Shown here piece by piece: positions 32,689 through 42,094 of a DNA stretch of 64,000 nucleotides. Numbering within the stretch: the stretch's first letter is position 1; the number at the start of each line of letters is the position of its first letter. Location: assembly GCF_014323725.1 (NCBI RefSeq), contig NZ_JABVED010000010.1, positions 62,001 to 126,000 of the forward strand. Reading direction: 5' to 3'. The notes under the pieces are model-generated. The model did no database searches, was not told where the DNA came from, and saw only the letters and a list, made by a program, of their open reading frames with translations. The stretch is from Actinokineospora xionganensis (GTDB taxonomy: Bacteria; Actinomycetota; Actinomycetes; Mycobacteriales; Pseudonocardiaceae). Position numbers and translations under genes: made by a program.

Positions 32689-34269
32689 TTATCCCTGGGG
32701 ACCGGCGCCGGTGTCCTGTGCTTTGAGCTGCTGCCAGATAAGGAAGTACGCGCGGTGCACGACGTGGGCGACCCGGCTCTGCGCGGGGGTGGCGCCGAAG
32801 GACGCGAACGAACGCCACCAGCCCGCGCGCTCGAGCGCGTAGGCGGAGAGCTCCTTGTGCGGCCTGCCCTTCATGCCGAGCTGCTCGGGGACGTCCGGGC
32901 TGCTGCCGACCCGGAGCACCTCTTCGGCCAGGTCATCGGGCATCGACACCGCGCCCGAGGTGACCAGGGTGAGGGCTTCGAGCAGGCGCAGCTGGTGGGC
33001 CTCGGGCTTGGCGAGCAGGACCTCGATCGCGTCGTGCACGCGCTGGCGCTCGCCCGGGTCGCCCGAGGCGTGGGCCAGGGCGGTGACGGAGGCGAGCGCG
33101 GCGGCGGCCTTGATGCCGTCGGCCCGGGCCCGGAAGACGGCGTCGAGTCTGCTGCGCAGCCCGGCGAGGCCGGAGGCGTCGAGGAGCTTGCGGCGCAGGG
33201 CGCCCGCCGTGAGGTCGGGCTCGGCGCGCAGGGCGTCGACGGCGGTGCGGATGCCGTAGAGGTCGAGCTTCTCCAGCAGCTTGACCCGGGTGCCCGCGGC
33301 GACGTCGCAGTCCCAGGTGGTGAAGATGTCCGCCGACATCAGCATGGTTTCCCAGGTGGCGTCGTCGAGCTTGGACAGCGAGCGCAGCGCGTCGGCGTCG
33401 GCGGAGGTGAAGCCGCCGGACTCGGCGGACTCGGCGAGCAGGCCGATGACCGGGATGACGTCGGCGACCCGGGGCTTGAGGGTGGCGGCCTGCTTCTCGG
33501 CGAGCAGGGTGGCGGCCTTCCACACGTCGCCGTCGCTGCCGGTGACCGACTCCGGGGTGATGGTGTCGGCCTTGTTGAGGACGGCGATGGCGTTGACCGG
33601 GCCCGCCTCGCGGCTGGCGGTGGCCGCGGTGAACGCGGCGAGGGCCTGCTGGTCGTCGGCGCGCACGCCCTGGGTGACCACGTAGAGGACGGCTTCGGCG
33701 CCCGCGACCGCGTTGCGGGAGGTGTCGTCGAGTTCGCCGTCGCCGGACTCCTCGTCTTCCTCCTGCTGCGCGGCGCCGAGGAGCTGCTCGGTGCGCTTGA
33801 CCGACGCGAGGTCGAGCGATCCCAGACCCGGGGTGTCGATGACGGTGAGGTCGCGCAGGACGGCGTTGGTCAGGTACGCCTCGAGGTGCGAGACCTTGTC
33901 GAAGTCGACTTCGAGGTCGTTGGGGATCATGCCGCCGACGTCGAAGGGCAGCACCTGCTTGGTGCCGTCGAAGAAGATCAGCTCGACCCGGTCGACCGTG
34001 CCGTACTGGAACCGGGTGACCAGCCGGGTGCACTCGCCCACGTCGGTGGGCGCGATCCGCCGCCCGATCAGCGCGTTTACCAGCGTCGACTTGCCGGATT
34101 TGATCCGGCCCGCGACGGCGACCTGCAGCGGGGCCGAGAGTCTGCGCAGCACCTCGCGGAAGCCTGCCGCCGTCCGCGCGGACACCTGCGGCTGCAGGCG
34201 CTGGCACAGGTTGGCGACCGCCGCCGACAGCGGCCCGGCGAGATGCTGCTGCTCGGTCGCGGTTGTCAA
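32689..34269 (-). CDS. Dynamin-like GTPase, IniA/DynA-like
   Basis: A 526-residue GTPase. G1 is GRIKSGKST (~54-62), G3 is DTPGLGS (~144-150) and G4 is NKAD (~222-225). An acidic insert (EEDEESGDGELDD) lies after G3. The C-terminal two thirds are helical without a clear membrane hairpin. It probably pairs with the second dynamin (30362-32194), like IniA/IniC or Streptomyces DynA/DynB, which act at membranes during stress or septation. It is first in the operon and divergent from the sensor kinase gene. Confidence 0.87.
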   Translation of the reverse strand: MTTATEQQHLAGPLSAAVANLCQRLQPQVSARTAAGFREVLRRLSAPLQVAVAGRIKSGKSTLVNALIGRRIAPTDVGECTRLVTRFQYGTVDRVELIFFDGTKQVLPFDVGGMIPNDLEVDFDKVSHLEAYLTNAVLRDLTVIDTPGLGSLDLASVKRTEQLLGAAQQEEDEESGDGELDDTSRNAVAGAEAVLYVVTQGVRADDQQALAAFTAATASREAGPVNAIAVLNKADTITPESVTGSDGDVWKAATLLAEKQAATLKPRVADVIPVIGLLAESAESGGFTSADADALRSLSKLDDATWETMLMSADIFTTWDCDVAAGTRVKLLEKLDLYGIRTAVDALRAEPDLTAGALRRKLLDASGLAGLRSRLDAVFRARADGIKAAAALASVTALAHASGDPGERQRVHDAIEVLLAKPEAHQLRLLEALTLVTSGAVSMPDDLAEEVLRVGSSPDVPEQLGMKGRPHKELSAYALERAGWWRSFASFGATPAQSRVAHVVHRAYFLIWQQLKAQDTGAGPQG

Positions 34270-34412
34270 AGCCCGATCCTCCCTCGGTCGTGAGGAATCG
34301 TGCCATGTGCGCGGGAGCCGCGTGCCCGGACCGTCGGATCCGTCCGCAGGACGAGACCGCGTGCGACGCCAGGCTGACGCGCGCGCGGCGTGAACCTGCC
34401 TACGCTCATCCA

Positions 34413-35594
34413 GTGCGACGGCTGAGCTTGTGGATGAAGAAGCACCCGATGGCGGGCGACATCGTCATCGCGACCTTCCTCGTCCTGTTGGAGCTGCTGT
34501 CGCTGTTCGAGATGCCCGGGGGCGTCGAGGCGTGGGTGTACTGGCTGGTCGGCGCCGCGATGCTGGGCCCGCTGGTCATCCGCAGGCGCGACCCGCTGCT
34601 CTCGGCGTACCTCATCTTGTTCGCCGGGTTCGCCCAACTGCTGACCCACGGGGTCCCGGGCGGGGGCGGCACCGACGCGCGGGTGCGGTTGGCCGACTTC
34701 GCGCTCGGCATCGCGCTCTACACCCTCGTCACCTACGTCGGCCGCAAGCAGGCGGCGCTCTACGCGCTGTGGCTCGCGCTCGGCACCGCGGGGTGGTCGG
34801 TCTGGCGCATCGGCTTCCCCGAGGCGATCCTGCCGACCCTGGTCATCGTGGTGATCTTCGCGCTGTGCTGGGTGCTCGGTGAGTTCACCGGGGCCCGCAA
34901 GGCCTACCACGTGGAGGTCGAGCGGAGACTGGCCTTGCTGGAGACCGAACGCGACCAGCAGGCCCGGTTGGCGGTCGGCGAGGAACGCGCCCGCATCGCC
35001 CGCGAACTGCACGACGTGGTGGCGCACGCGGTGAGCGTGATCGTCGTACATGCCGACGGCGCCGCCTACGCGGTGCGCACCCAGCCGGAGCTCGCGGAGC
35101 GGGCGATCAACACGATCTCCGCCACCGGCCGCGAAGCCCTCACCGAACTCCGCAGGCTCCTTGGCGTGCTCCGCAGCGACGGCGACGAGTCCGAGCTCGT
35201 GCCGCAGCCGAGCACACAGTCCCTCGCCGAACTGGCCGAGCGCGTCCGCACGATCGGCGTCCCGGTGCGGCTGGACCTGTCGGGCGACCTGGACGACCTG
35301 CCCGCGGGCGTCGGCCTCGGCATCTACCGGATCGTGCAGGAAGCGCTGACCAACACGATCAAGCACGCGGGCACCGGCGCCTCGGCGGAGGTGCGGGTCG
35401 CCCGCATCGGCGACCGGGTCGAGTTGGACATCTCCGACCGCGGCTCCGGCAAGGCGCTGGCGAACGTCGTCGGCGGCAACGGCCTCATCGGGATGCGGGA
35501 ACGCGCCAACGTCTTCGGCGGCACCCTCCAGGCGGGCCCGGCGCCGACCGGCGGCTGGCGGGTCCACGCGGTTCTGCCGGTGTCGACCGCGTGA
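34413..35594 (+). CDS. DesK/NarL-type sensor histidine kinase
   Basis: A 393-residue kinase. Five to six membrane helices occupy residues 17-155 with almost no extracytoplasmic loops, a plan typical of intramembrane-sensing kinases. The HisKA_3 box is ARIARELHDVVAHAVSVIVVH with His200 as phospho-acceptor. The HATPase region includes DISDRGSG and GLIGMRERA. The GTG at 34413 has no Shine-Dalgarno sequence, and TACGCT at 34401-34406 is a good -10, so a leaderless transcript is likely. It is followed at ten bases by its response regulator. The signal is unknown. Confidence 0.9.
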   Translation: MRRLSLWMKKHPMAGDIVIATFLVLLELLSLFEMPGGVEAWVYWLVGAAMLGPLVIRRRDPLLSAYLILFAGFAQLLTHGVPGGGGTDARVRLADFALGIALYTLVTYVGRKQAALYALWLALGTAGWSVWRIGFPEAILPTLVIVVIFALCWVLGEFTGARKAYHVEVERRLALLETERDQQARLAVGEERARIARELHDVVAHAVSVIVVHADGAAYAVRTQPELAERAINTISATGREALTELRRLLGVLRSDGDESELVPQPSTQSLAELAERVRTIGVPVRLDLSGDLDDLPAGVGLGIYRIVQEALTNTIKHAGTGASAEVRVARIGDRVELDISDRGSGKALANVVGGNGLIGMRERANVFGGTLQAGPAPTGGWRVHAVLPVSTA

Positions 35595-35604
35595 GGGGGC
35601 TACT

Positions 35605-36270
35605 TTGGGTCGGGTGATCAGAGTGGTGCTCGTCGACGACCAGGAACTCATGCGTGTGGGCTTCCGCATGGTCCTCGGCGCTCAGGAGGACATGGAGATC
35701 GTCGGCGAGGCGGGCGACGGCCGGGCGGCCATCGAACTGGCCGAACAACTGCGTCCCGACGTGGTGCTGATGGATGTCCGCATGCCCATCCTCGACGGTG
35801 TCGAGGCGACCCGGGTGATCACCGAGAAGGGCACCTCGAAGGTCCTGGTGATGACCACCTTCGACCTCGACGAGTACGCCTTGTCGGCGCTGCGCAACGG
35901 CGCCAGCGGGTTCCTGCTGAAGGACACCCCGCCCGCGCAGTTGGTGTCCGCGCTGCGCTCGGTCGCCAGCGGGGACGCCGTCGTCTCGCCCAGCGTCACC
36001 CGGCGGCTGTTAGACCGCTTCCTCGGCCCAGGTGGTGGCGAACCCCGCGACGCGGCGGTACTGGACGCCCTGACCGAACGCGAGCGCGAGGTCCTGGTCC
36101 TGATCGCCCAAGGCCTGTCGAACACCGAGATCGCGAGGAAACTGTTCCTCTCGGAGGCGACGGTGAAGACCCACGTCGGCCGCGTGCTCGCGAAACTGGA
36201 GCTGCGCGACCGGGTCCAGGCCGTGGTCCTCGCCTACGAGACCGGCCTGGTCCGGCCGGGCGACGTCTAG
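35605..36270 (+). CDS. LuxR/NarL-type response regulator
   Basis: A 221-residue regulator. The receiver domain has the acid pair DD (11-12), phospho-acceptor Asp57 (VLMDVRMP) and the conserved Lys of LLKDTPP. The C-terminal LuxR helix-turn-helix (LTEREREVLVLIAQGLSNTEIARKL and on) binds DNA. TTG at 35605 is preferred, with GAGGGGG five bases upstream; GTG 35614 is possible. It is the partner of the preceding kinase. Its stop codon overlaps that of the convergent SDR gene (shared CTAG). Confidence 0.92.
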   Translation: MGRVIRVVLVDDQELMRVGFRMVLGAQEDMEIVGEAGDGRAAIELAEQLRPDVVLMDVRMPILDGVEATRVITEKGTSKVLVMTTFDLDEYALSALRNGASGFLLKDTPPAQLVSALRSVASGDAVVSPSVTRRLLDRFLGPGGGEPRDAAVLDALTEREREVLVLIAQGLSNTEIARKLFLSEATVKTHVGRVLAKLELRDRVQAVVLAYETGLVRPGDV

Positions 36271-37172
36271 CGGTAGGCGGAAGCGTCCACTGTGGATGGA
36301 TCAAGGCCGCCGCCGTGGACGTCTTCGAACCAGCGTCCCCAATCCGGCTGGCTGCCGTCGACGTCGGTGAACCCGTACTCCCGCATCAGAGTCCAGCTCG
36401 CGAGAGTCTTCCCCGCGAACCGTGACACCTGGGGATCCGCGGCGAGCGCGGCGACCGCACGCCCGAGATACCTCGGCGTCTCCGACAGCACGTAGTCGGG
36501 CTCCTTGGCCTCGCGCCAGTTCTGCTCGGTGACCCCGAAGTGCTCCAACATCATCTCCGACCGCAGGAACCCCGGAGTCACCGCCATCCCGGTGCACCCG
36601 AGCGGAGCCAGGTCAGCGCCAAGCGCCCGCCCGATCGACCGAATCCCGGACTTCACCAGGTGGTACGGAATCCCGACCGGCCCTGGATATTCGTCCACAT
36701 CCCCATCGGTCACCTCGATGACCAGCCCACCGGGCTGTGCCACCACCAGCGGCAGCAACCGGTGCAGCGCGATCAGGTGGGTGTCGAGCCCGTTGTGCAC
36801 GACCCCGAGCGCCTTCTCCAGGTCCGACTCCCAGAACGGCGTCCCGAACTCGACGAACTTGTCCCCACCCCACACGTCGTCCACGAGCACATCGATCCGC
36901 CCGTGATCGGCGAGGACACGATCCCGCAGGGCGTCCACATCGGACAGCAGGTAGAAGTCGCACTGGACCGGGATCCCGACACCGCCCGCCGCGCAAACCA
37001 GTTCGGCGGTCTCCTCGATCGTCTCCTTGCGCCCCATCGGCGACTGGTGATCACGAGTCGTCCGCCCGGTCACGTAGACGGTCGCCCCGGCCGCGCCAAG
37101 CTCCACCGCGATCCCACGTCCGCATCCCCGGGTCGCCCCGGTCACCACGGCCACCTTGCCCGCAAGACTCAT
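36267..37172 (-). CDS. SDR family oxidoreductase
   Basis: A 301-residue classical-like SDR: cofactor motif TGATRGCGRG, and YHLVK as the Tyr-x3-Lys pair. The usual catalytic Ser region reads IEVTDGD, so the Ser is replaced or shifted, which suggests a subgroup with altered chemistry. The C terminus is extended by ~40 residues. ATG 37172 is chosen because GGAGGGG lies six bases upstream; it leaves two bases between this start and the TetR stop, so the two are co-transcribed. Substrate unknown. Confidence 0.85.
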   Translation of the reverse strand: MSLAGKVAVVTGATRGCGRGIAVELGAAGATVYVTGRTTRDHQSPMGRKETIEETAELVCAAGGVGIPVQCDFYLLSDVDALRDRVLADHGRIDVLVDDVWGGDKFVEFGTPFWESDLEKALGVVHNGLDTHLIALHRLLPLVVAQPGGLVIEVTDGDVDEYPGPVGIPYHLVKSGIRSIGRALGADLAPLGCTGMAVTPGFLRSEMMLEHFGVTEQNWREAKEPDYVLSETPRYLGRAVAALAADPQVSRFAGKTLASWTLMREYGFTDVDGSQPDWGRWFEDVHGGGLDPSTVDASAYR

Positions 37173-37174
37173 GA

Positions 37175-37750
37175 TCATCCCCTCCATCCATCGAGAACAG
37201 CGTCCACGTCCGCCGCCAGTCGGTCCTCCAGCCGCCCGTTCGGCCGGATCGACCAGTCCATCGACACTCCGTTCACCACCGCCAGAAGCACCTGAGCGGC
37301 CCGCGCCGCACTCGGAGCGCGCGGCAGATCGGCCGCGGCCGCCCGAAAAGCGCGGCGGAGTTCGTCCTCCATCGCCGCGTAGTGCTCGCCCAACAGCTGC
37401 CGCAGCACGGGATCGACGAGGTCCATGCCCAACTGCCCCAGGTGGTTCGCCGCCGTCTTCGCGTCGCCGAGGCCGACGTGCGTCACGATCGCCGCCGCCC
37501 GCAGACCGTCCACTGGGGACGCCGCGGACTCCGCCGCCGCCCGCATGGTGACAGCCGCCTCGCCGGTGAAGTGGACAGTCAGCGCTCGCAGCAACCCGCT
37601 CTTCGACCCGAACCGCTGCGCCACGGTGCCCACCGACACCCCGGCCTCCGCGGCCACCTGAGCCAGGGTGAACCCAGGCCCATGGCGGCCGATCACGTCG
37701 CCCGCGGCGACGAGCAACCGCTGGTCAGTGATGGTCTGAGGTCTCGCCAC
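37175..37750 (-). CDS. TetR family regulator of the SDR gene
   Basis: A 191-residue TetR protein: N-terminal DNA-binding domain (LAQVAAEAGVSVGTVAQRFGSK, ~28-49) and a helical ligand domain. It starts with GTG and has no Shine-Dalgarno sequence; ATTATT at 37754-37759 (AATAAT on the minus strand) is well placed as -10 for a leaderless transcript. It lies directly before the SDR gene and probably controls that operon. The AT-rich stretch 37751-37777 is where its own operator would be expected. Confidence 0.87.
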   Translation of the reverse strand: MARPQTITDQRLLVAAGDVIGRHGPGFTLAQVAAEAGVSVGTVAQRFGSKSGLLRALTVHFTGEAAVTMRAAAESAASPVDGLRAAAIVTHVGLGDAKTAANHLGQLGMDLVDPVLRQLLGEHYAAMEDELRRAFRAAAADLPRAPSAARAAQVLLAVVNGVSMDWSIRPNGRLEDRLAADVDAVLDGWRG

Positions 37751-37992
37751 GGGATTATTGAACCACTATTCATTAACCCTGTCACCCCGACGGGGTCCCT
37801 CGAACGAATCAGGGTCGGCTCAGGGTCGTCACGGATTGGATCAGACCTGAGGCTGATGGACCGTAGTCCCACAAGGTGACCCGTACGCGAGACCTCAGCA
37901 CGACGCGGAATCGCGCGGCGCGGCCCAGGATGGTTGACGTGGGGGAGCCGTCGCGGACGAGCGCACCGGCACCGAAGGCAAAGGGAGAAATC

Positions 37993-38928
37993 ATGATCGA
38001 GGCAGTGGGCCTCACCAAGCGGTACGGGAAGACGCTCGCCGTGGACAACCTGTCGTTCACCGTCCCGACCGGCCGGGTCACCGGCTTCCTCGGGCCGAAC
38101 GGCGCGGGCAAGTCGACGACGATGCGGATGATTCTCGGCCTCGACGCGCCGACCGGGGGTTCGGCGCTGATCGACGGCAAGCACTACCGCGACCTGCACC
38201 AGCCGCTGCGCACCGTCGGGGCGCTGCTCGACGCCAAGTGGGTTCACCCGAACCGCTCGGCTCGCGCGCACCTGCAGTGGATGGCGAAGTCGAACAAGAT
38301 CAACCCGAAGCGCGTCGACGAGGTGCTCGACATCGTCGGCCTGACCTCGGTGGCCAACAAGCGCGCGGGCGGCTTCTCGCTCGGCATGTCGCAGCGCCTC
38401 GGCATCGCCGCCGCGCTGCTCGGCGACCCGCAGGTGCTCCTCTTCGACGAGCCGGTCAACGGCCTCGACCCCGAGGGCATCCTGTGGATCCGCAAGTTCA
38501 TGCACCGCCTGGCCGAAGAAGGCCGCACGGTCTTCGTCTCCAGCCACCTGCTTTCCGAGATGGCGCTCACCGCCCAGGAACTCGTCGTCATCGGCCGCGG
38601 CAAGCTGATCTCGCAGACCTCCACCGAGGACTTCGTGGCCCAGGCCACCGAGAACACCGTCCGGGTGCGCAGCCCGCACCTGTCCGCCCTGCGCACCGCG
38701 CTGGGCCGCACCGGCGTCTCGCTGCGCGACGAGGGCGACAGCCTGGTCGTGACCGGGATGGACTGCGCCGAGATCGGCGAGTTGGCCGCGTCGACCGGTG
38801 CGGTGCTGCACGAGCTCAGCCCGCAGCGCGGTTCGCTGGAAGAGGCGTTCATGCAGCTCACCGGCGACTCCGTCGAATACCACGCGGGTCTGGCCGAGAC
38901 CATCGACCTCGTCGCTGCGGGGAAGTGA
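37993..38928 (+). CDS. ABC transporter ATP-binding protein
   Basis: A 311-residue ATPase of the drug/antibiotic exporter (BcrA/CcmA-like) class. Walker A is GPNGAGKST, the signature is FSLGMSQRLGIAAALL, Walker B is VLLFDEPVNGLDP, and the H-loop is VSSHLL. The last ~90 residues are the class-specific C-terminal domain. The frame is open to 37876, but ATG 37993 has AAGGGAG upstream. Two permease genes follow, together forming an exporter of unknown substrate. Confidence 0.93.
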   Translation: MIEAVGLTKRYGKTLAVDNLSFTVPTGRVTGFLGPNGAGKSTTMRMILGLDAPTGGSALIDGKHYRDLHQPLRTVGALLDAKWVHPNRSARAHLQWMAKSNKINPKRVDEVLDIVGLTSVANKRAGGFSLGMSQRLGIAAALLGDPQVLLFDEPVNGLDPEGILWIRKFMHRLAEEGRTVFVSSHLLSEMALTAQELVVIGRGKLISQTSTEDFVAQATENTVRVRSPHLSALRTALGRTGVSLRDEGDSLVVTGMDCAEIGELAASTGAVLHELSPQRGSLEEAFMQLTGDSVEYHAGLAETIDLVAAGK

Positions 38929-38933
38929 CTTCC

Positions 38934-39698
38934 ATGACACTCCTCGCTGTCGAACGCATCAAACTGTTCACCACCCGCTCGCCGTGGTGGTGCACGCTGA
39001 TCGCCCTCGGCGTCACGGTCGGGTTCGCCGCGCTGATGGCGGGCACCGCCGAGGCCGACGTCCCGATGACGGTCAGCGCCTCCCAGTTCGGCTACGGCTT
39101 CGGCCTGGTCGTCGTCATGGTCATGGCGGCGCTCGCGGTCACCACCGAGTACCGCTTCTCCACGATTCGGGCCACCTTCCAGGCGATCCCGAACCGCTCG
39201 GCCGCGCTGCTGGCCAAGACCGTCGTGGTGGCCCTACTCGCCGGGGTGATCGGCCTGCTGGCGGCCTTCGGGTCCTGGGGCGTCGCCACCATGATGACGC
39301 CGGACGTCGACCTGGCGATCAACACGGCCTTCGAGTGGCGCGCGGTGGCGGGTGTCGGCCTGGTCTACGCGATCGCCGCGGTCGTCGCGGTGGCCGTCGG
39401 CATCCTCGTCCGGCACTCGGCGGGCGCGATCTCGCTGCTGCTGATCTACACGAACCTGGTCGAGAACCTGGTCACGCTCATCCCGACGGTCGGCCCGAAG
39501 ATCCACCAGTGGCTGCCGTTCAACCTGGCGCACCACTTCCTGACCGGGAACCCGGACCCGACCGGCAGGCCCGACCAGTTCGGCCCCGGCCTGTCCGACG
39601 CGACTGTCGGGCCGTGGCCCGCGGTGGCGATCTTCGCCGGGTTCGGCCTGCTCATGCTCCTGATCTCGCTGGTCGTGGCGAACCGGAGGGACGCCTGA
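38934..39698 (+). CDS. ABC transporter permease, copy 1
   Basis: A 254-residue ABC-2-like permease with about six membrane helices. It starts MTLLAVERIKLFTTRSPWW, five bases after the ATPase gene, and shares most of that opening and the segment TTEYRFSTIRATFQAIPNR with the next gene. The TTEYR...T motif in the first cytoplasmic loop is common in this permease class. Probably forms a heterodimeric channel with its paralogue. Confidence 0.88.
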   Translation: MTLLAVERIKLFTTRSPWWCTLIALGVTVGFAALMAGTAEADVPMTVSASQFGYGFGLVVVMVMAALAVTTEYRFSTIRATFQAIPNRSAALLAKTVVVALLAGVIGLLAAFGSWGVATMMTPDVDLAINTAFEWRAVAGVGLVYAIAAVVAVAVGILVRHSAGAISLLLIYTNLVENLVTLIPTVGPKIHQWLPFNLAHHFLTGNPDPTGRPDQFGPGLSDATVGPWPAVAIFAGFGLLMLLISLVVANRRDA

Positions 39699-40423
39699 TG
39701 ACGCTGCTCGCAGTCGAACGCATCAAGCTGTTCACCACCCGCTCGCCGTGGTGGTGCCTGCTGACCGCCCTGACGGTGACCGTCGGGTTGGCCGCGCTGA
39801 TCACGGCGACCGCGGAAGCGGACTTCCCGCTGACGGTGGAGGTGACCCAGTTCGGCCGGATGTTCGGGCTGATGGTGGTCATGGTGATGGCCGCACTGGC
39901 GATCACCACCGAGTACCGCTTCTCCACCATCCGGTCCACCTTCCAGGCGATCCCGAACCGCACGGCCGCGCTGCTGGCGAAGACCCTGGTCGTCGCCCTG
40001 CTCGCCATGGTCATCGGCGAGCTGGCGGCCTTCGGATCCTTCGGTATCGCCACCCTCATCCAGCCTGAGGCGAACCTGGCGATCAGTTCGGCCGCCGACT
40101 GGCGGTTGGTGGCGGGCACCGGCCTGGTCTACGGGCTCTCGGCGGTCCTCGCCGTGGCCGTGGGCGTGCTGCTGCGGCAGTCGGCGGGCGCGATCTCGGT
40201 GCTGATGATCTGGCCGCTGCTGGTCGAGACGCTGGTGCCGGTGATCCCGCGGGTCGGCGACGACATCGCGAAGTGGCTGCCGTTCACCGCGGTCGACCAG
40301 TTCCTCGCCGGGCCGACCGGCAACCCGCCGCTGAGCCCGTGGGGGTCGCTGGCCTACTTCGCGGGCGTCTGCGTGGTGCTGCTGGCCGCCGCGCTGGTGA
40401 CGGCGAACAAGCGGGACGCATAA
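39698..40423 (+). CDS. ABC transporter permease, copy 2
   Basis: A 241-residue paralogue of the preceding permease, with about six helices. Its ATG overlaps the preceding stop by one base (TGATG), and GGAGGG lies upstream. Near identity over the first 20 residues and strong similarity throughout show a tandem duplication. With copy 1 and the ATPase it should form one exporter. Confidence 0.88.
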   Translation: MTLLAVERIKLFTTRSPWWCLLTALTVTVGLAALITATAEADFPLTVEVTQFGRMFGLMVVMVMAALAITTEYRFSTIRSTFQAIPNRTAALLAKTLVVALLAMVIGELAAFGSFGIATLIQPEANLAISSAADWRLVAGTGLVYGLSAVLAVAVGVLLRQSAGAISVLMIWPLLVETLVPVIPRVGDDIAKWLPFTAVDQFLAGPTGNPPLSPWGSLAYFAGVCVVLLAAALVTANKRDA

Positions 40424-40476
40424 GGGCGTGGTCGCCCGTCGTCGGGGGATGGCGGCGACCATTCGGGGAAAGCGGG

Positions 40477-40506
40477 CCCGGGTCACCTTTCGGGGGGTGG
40501 CCCGGG
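40477..40506 (+). terminator. Terminator after the ABC exporter operon
   Basis: An 11-bp stem (40477-40487 with 40496-40506, one wobble) and eight-base loop, about 55 bases after the permease stop. Confidence 0.7.
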
Positions 40507-40705
40507 TCCTCTGCCGTGACTGGATCGACACGACAAGGGGCTTTGTCCCCCTACCGTCCATTCGGCCCGGTTGCTTACAACAACCACGCGGATTAAGACC
40601 ACGTTAAGTAGATGTGATCTTGAGCACAGCGGGCGGACAGGGGTCCCCTGTTCGGGGTCTGATCAAAGTCCCTTCCCGTCTCGGGCGAGCCCTTGGAGGT
40701 GGACC

Positions 40706-41281
40706 TTGACGGTGGTTGATTCGAGCGCACCGCAGCGCACCCAGTCCGTCGACCGCGCTGTGAGCCGCGGTCTCCATGTCGAGCCCATGATCAGCCTGGA
40801 GTGGGCCGAGGCGCTGGAGCAGCCCAACCACGGGCATGCGACCGCCCCCGCCGACGCGCGGCTGTCATGGGTGCACCGCGCCCCCGAACGGCAGGTACTC
40901 GCCCTCTACCGCGCCGCACGAGCGGCCGGCCCCGGAGTGTCCGCGCCGTGGTGGCTGCGGGCGATGGCCGCGGGCCTGCTGGGCACGAGACTCGAGGGCT
41001 TCCGCCTGGAGGACCGCGTGGCCAAGCTCCTCGACGCCCGCCCAGGCTGGGTGTTCGTGCCGTGGGGCGAGGAAGGCGAGCCGGGATACTGGGAGTACAT
41101 GCCGTCGGAGCGCGCGCTGAGCACGCCGGGCATCCCGACCACCCTCGCGCACACCGACCGCCATCCCGGGTGGATCGACGTCGTCGCCGTGCACGCGGGC
41201 CCGGCGCCGCTCCCGATCGCCGTCGCGGGCCCGGCCGACCTGCGCTCGAACCTCGCCCGGATGGAATCGCTGACGCCCTGA
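40706..41281 (+). CDS. Protein of unknown function upstream of trmB
   Basis: A 191-residue soluble protein with a mixed alpha/beta composition: ISLEWAEALEQPNHGHATA, WVHRAPERQVLALYRAARAAG, then GWVFVPWGEEGEPGYWEYMPSER. No signal or membrane segment. TTG at 40706 has GGAGG seven bases upstream; GTG 40712 is the alternative. It is 18 bases before trmB and probably co-transcribed. I do not recognise the family. Confidence 0.7.
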   Translation: MTVVDSSAPQRTQSVDRAVSRGLHVEPMISLEWAEALEQPNHGHATAPADARLSWVHRAPERQVLALYRAARAAGPGVSAPWWLRAMAAGLLGTRLEGFRLEDRVAKLLDARPGWVFVPWGEEGEPGYWEYMPSERALSTPGIPTTLAHTDRHPGWIDVVAVHAGPAPLPIAVAGPADLRSNLARMESLTP

Positions 41282-41299
41282 CCTGGCAGGCTGTCCGGC

Positions 41300-42016
41300 G
41301 TGACACCGACAGAGCAGGAGCCGCGCAAGCGCAGCATCGTCAGCTTCGTGCACCGCGGCGGCCGGATGACGGTCGGTCAGGCTAAGGCCTGGGAGCGGCG
41401 CTGGGACGAGTTGGGCAAGCAGGTCCCCGAGCTGCCACCGGGTCCGATCGAGCTCGACTCCTGGTTCGGCAGGCACGCGCCCGTGCTGCTGGAGATCGGC
41501 TCGGGGATGGGTGAGACCACCTCCCAGCTGGCCAAGGCCAGCCCGGAGCTGAACTACCTGGCGGTGGAGGTCTACCAGCCCGGGCTCGCCCAGCTCATGC
41601 TGCGCGCCGAGGCCCTGGAGCTGACGAACCTGCGGCTGCTGCGCGGCGACGCCGTCGTGCTGCTGACCGACCACGTCCCGCCGGGCTCCCTGGCGGGCGT
41701 GCGGATCTTCTTCCCGGACCCGTGGCCGAAGAAGAAGCACCACAAGCGCAGGCTGGTGCAGCCGGACTTCATCGCGCTGGTCGCCTCCCGCCTCGCGCCG
41801 GGCGCCACCGTGCACCTGGCGACCGACTGGGAGAACTACGCGGAGCAGATGATGGAGGTCCTCTCCGCGGAGCCCGCCCTGCGCAACCGCTACCCGGATG
41901 AACCGGGCGGCTGGGCGCCGCGACCGGAGTGGCGGCCGGTGACGAAGTTCGAATCCCGGGCTCGGCAAGAGGAACGAATCAGCCGCGACCTGATCTTCGA
42001 ACGGGTGAACATCTGA
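41300..42016 (+). CDS. trmB: tRNA (guanine-N7-)-methyltransferase
   Basis: A 238-residue SAM-dependent methyltransferase that makes m7G46 in tRNA. LLEIGSGMGETT is the SAM-binding motif, AVEVYQPG follows, and FFPDPWPKKKHHKRRLVQ is the TrmB signature with the catalytic Asp. TDWENYAE is near the C terminus. Full length and intact. Confidence 0.95.
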   Translation: MTPTEQEPRKRSIVSFVHRGGRMTVGQAKAWERRWDELGKQVPELPPGPIELDSWFGRHAPVLLEIGSGMGETTSQLAKASPELNYLAVEVYQPGLAQLMLRAEALELTNLRLLRGDAVVLLTDHVPPGSLAGVRIFFPDPWPKKKHHKRRLVQPDFIALVASRLAPGATVHLATDWENYAEQMMEVLSAEPALRNRYPDEPGGWAPRPEWRPVTKFESRARQEERISRDLIFERVNI

Positions 42017-42094
42017 CGGAACGTGACAGTGTTGCGGCAGAAACCACACGTCCGAGTAGTCGAGTCGGGGAGCTGAAGTACCGATATCAGTGAT

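Noticed and set aside
32014-34293. 759-codon frame opposite the dynamin gene
   Set aside because: Shadow; the GTPase motifs are on the minus strand.
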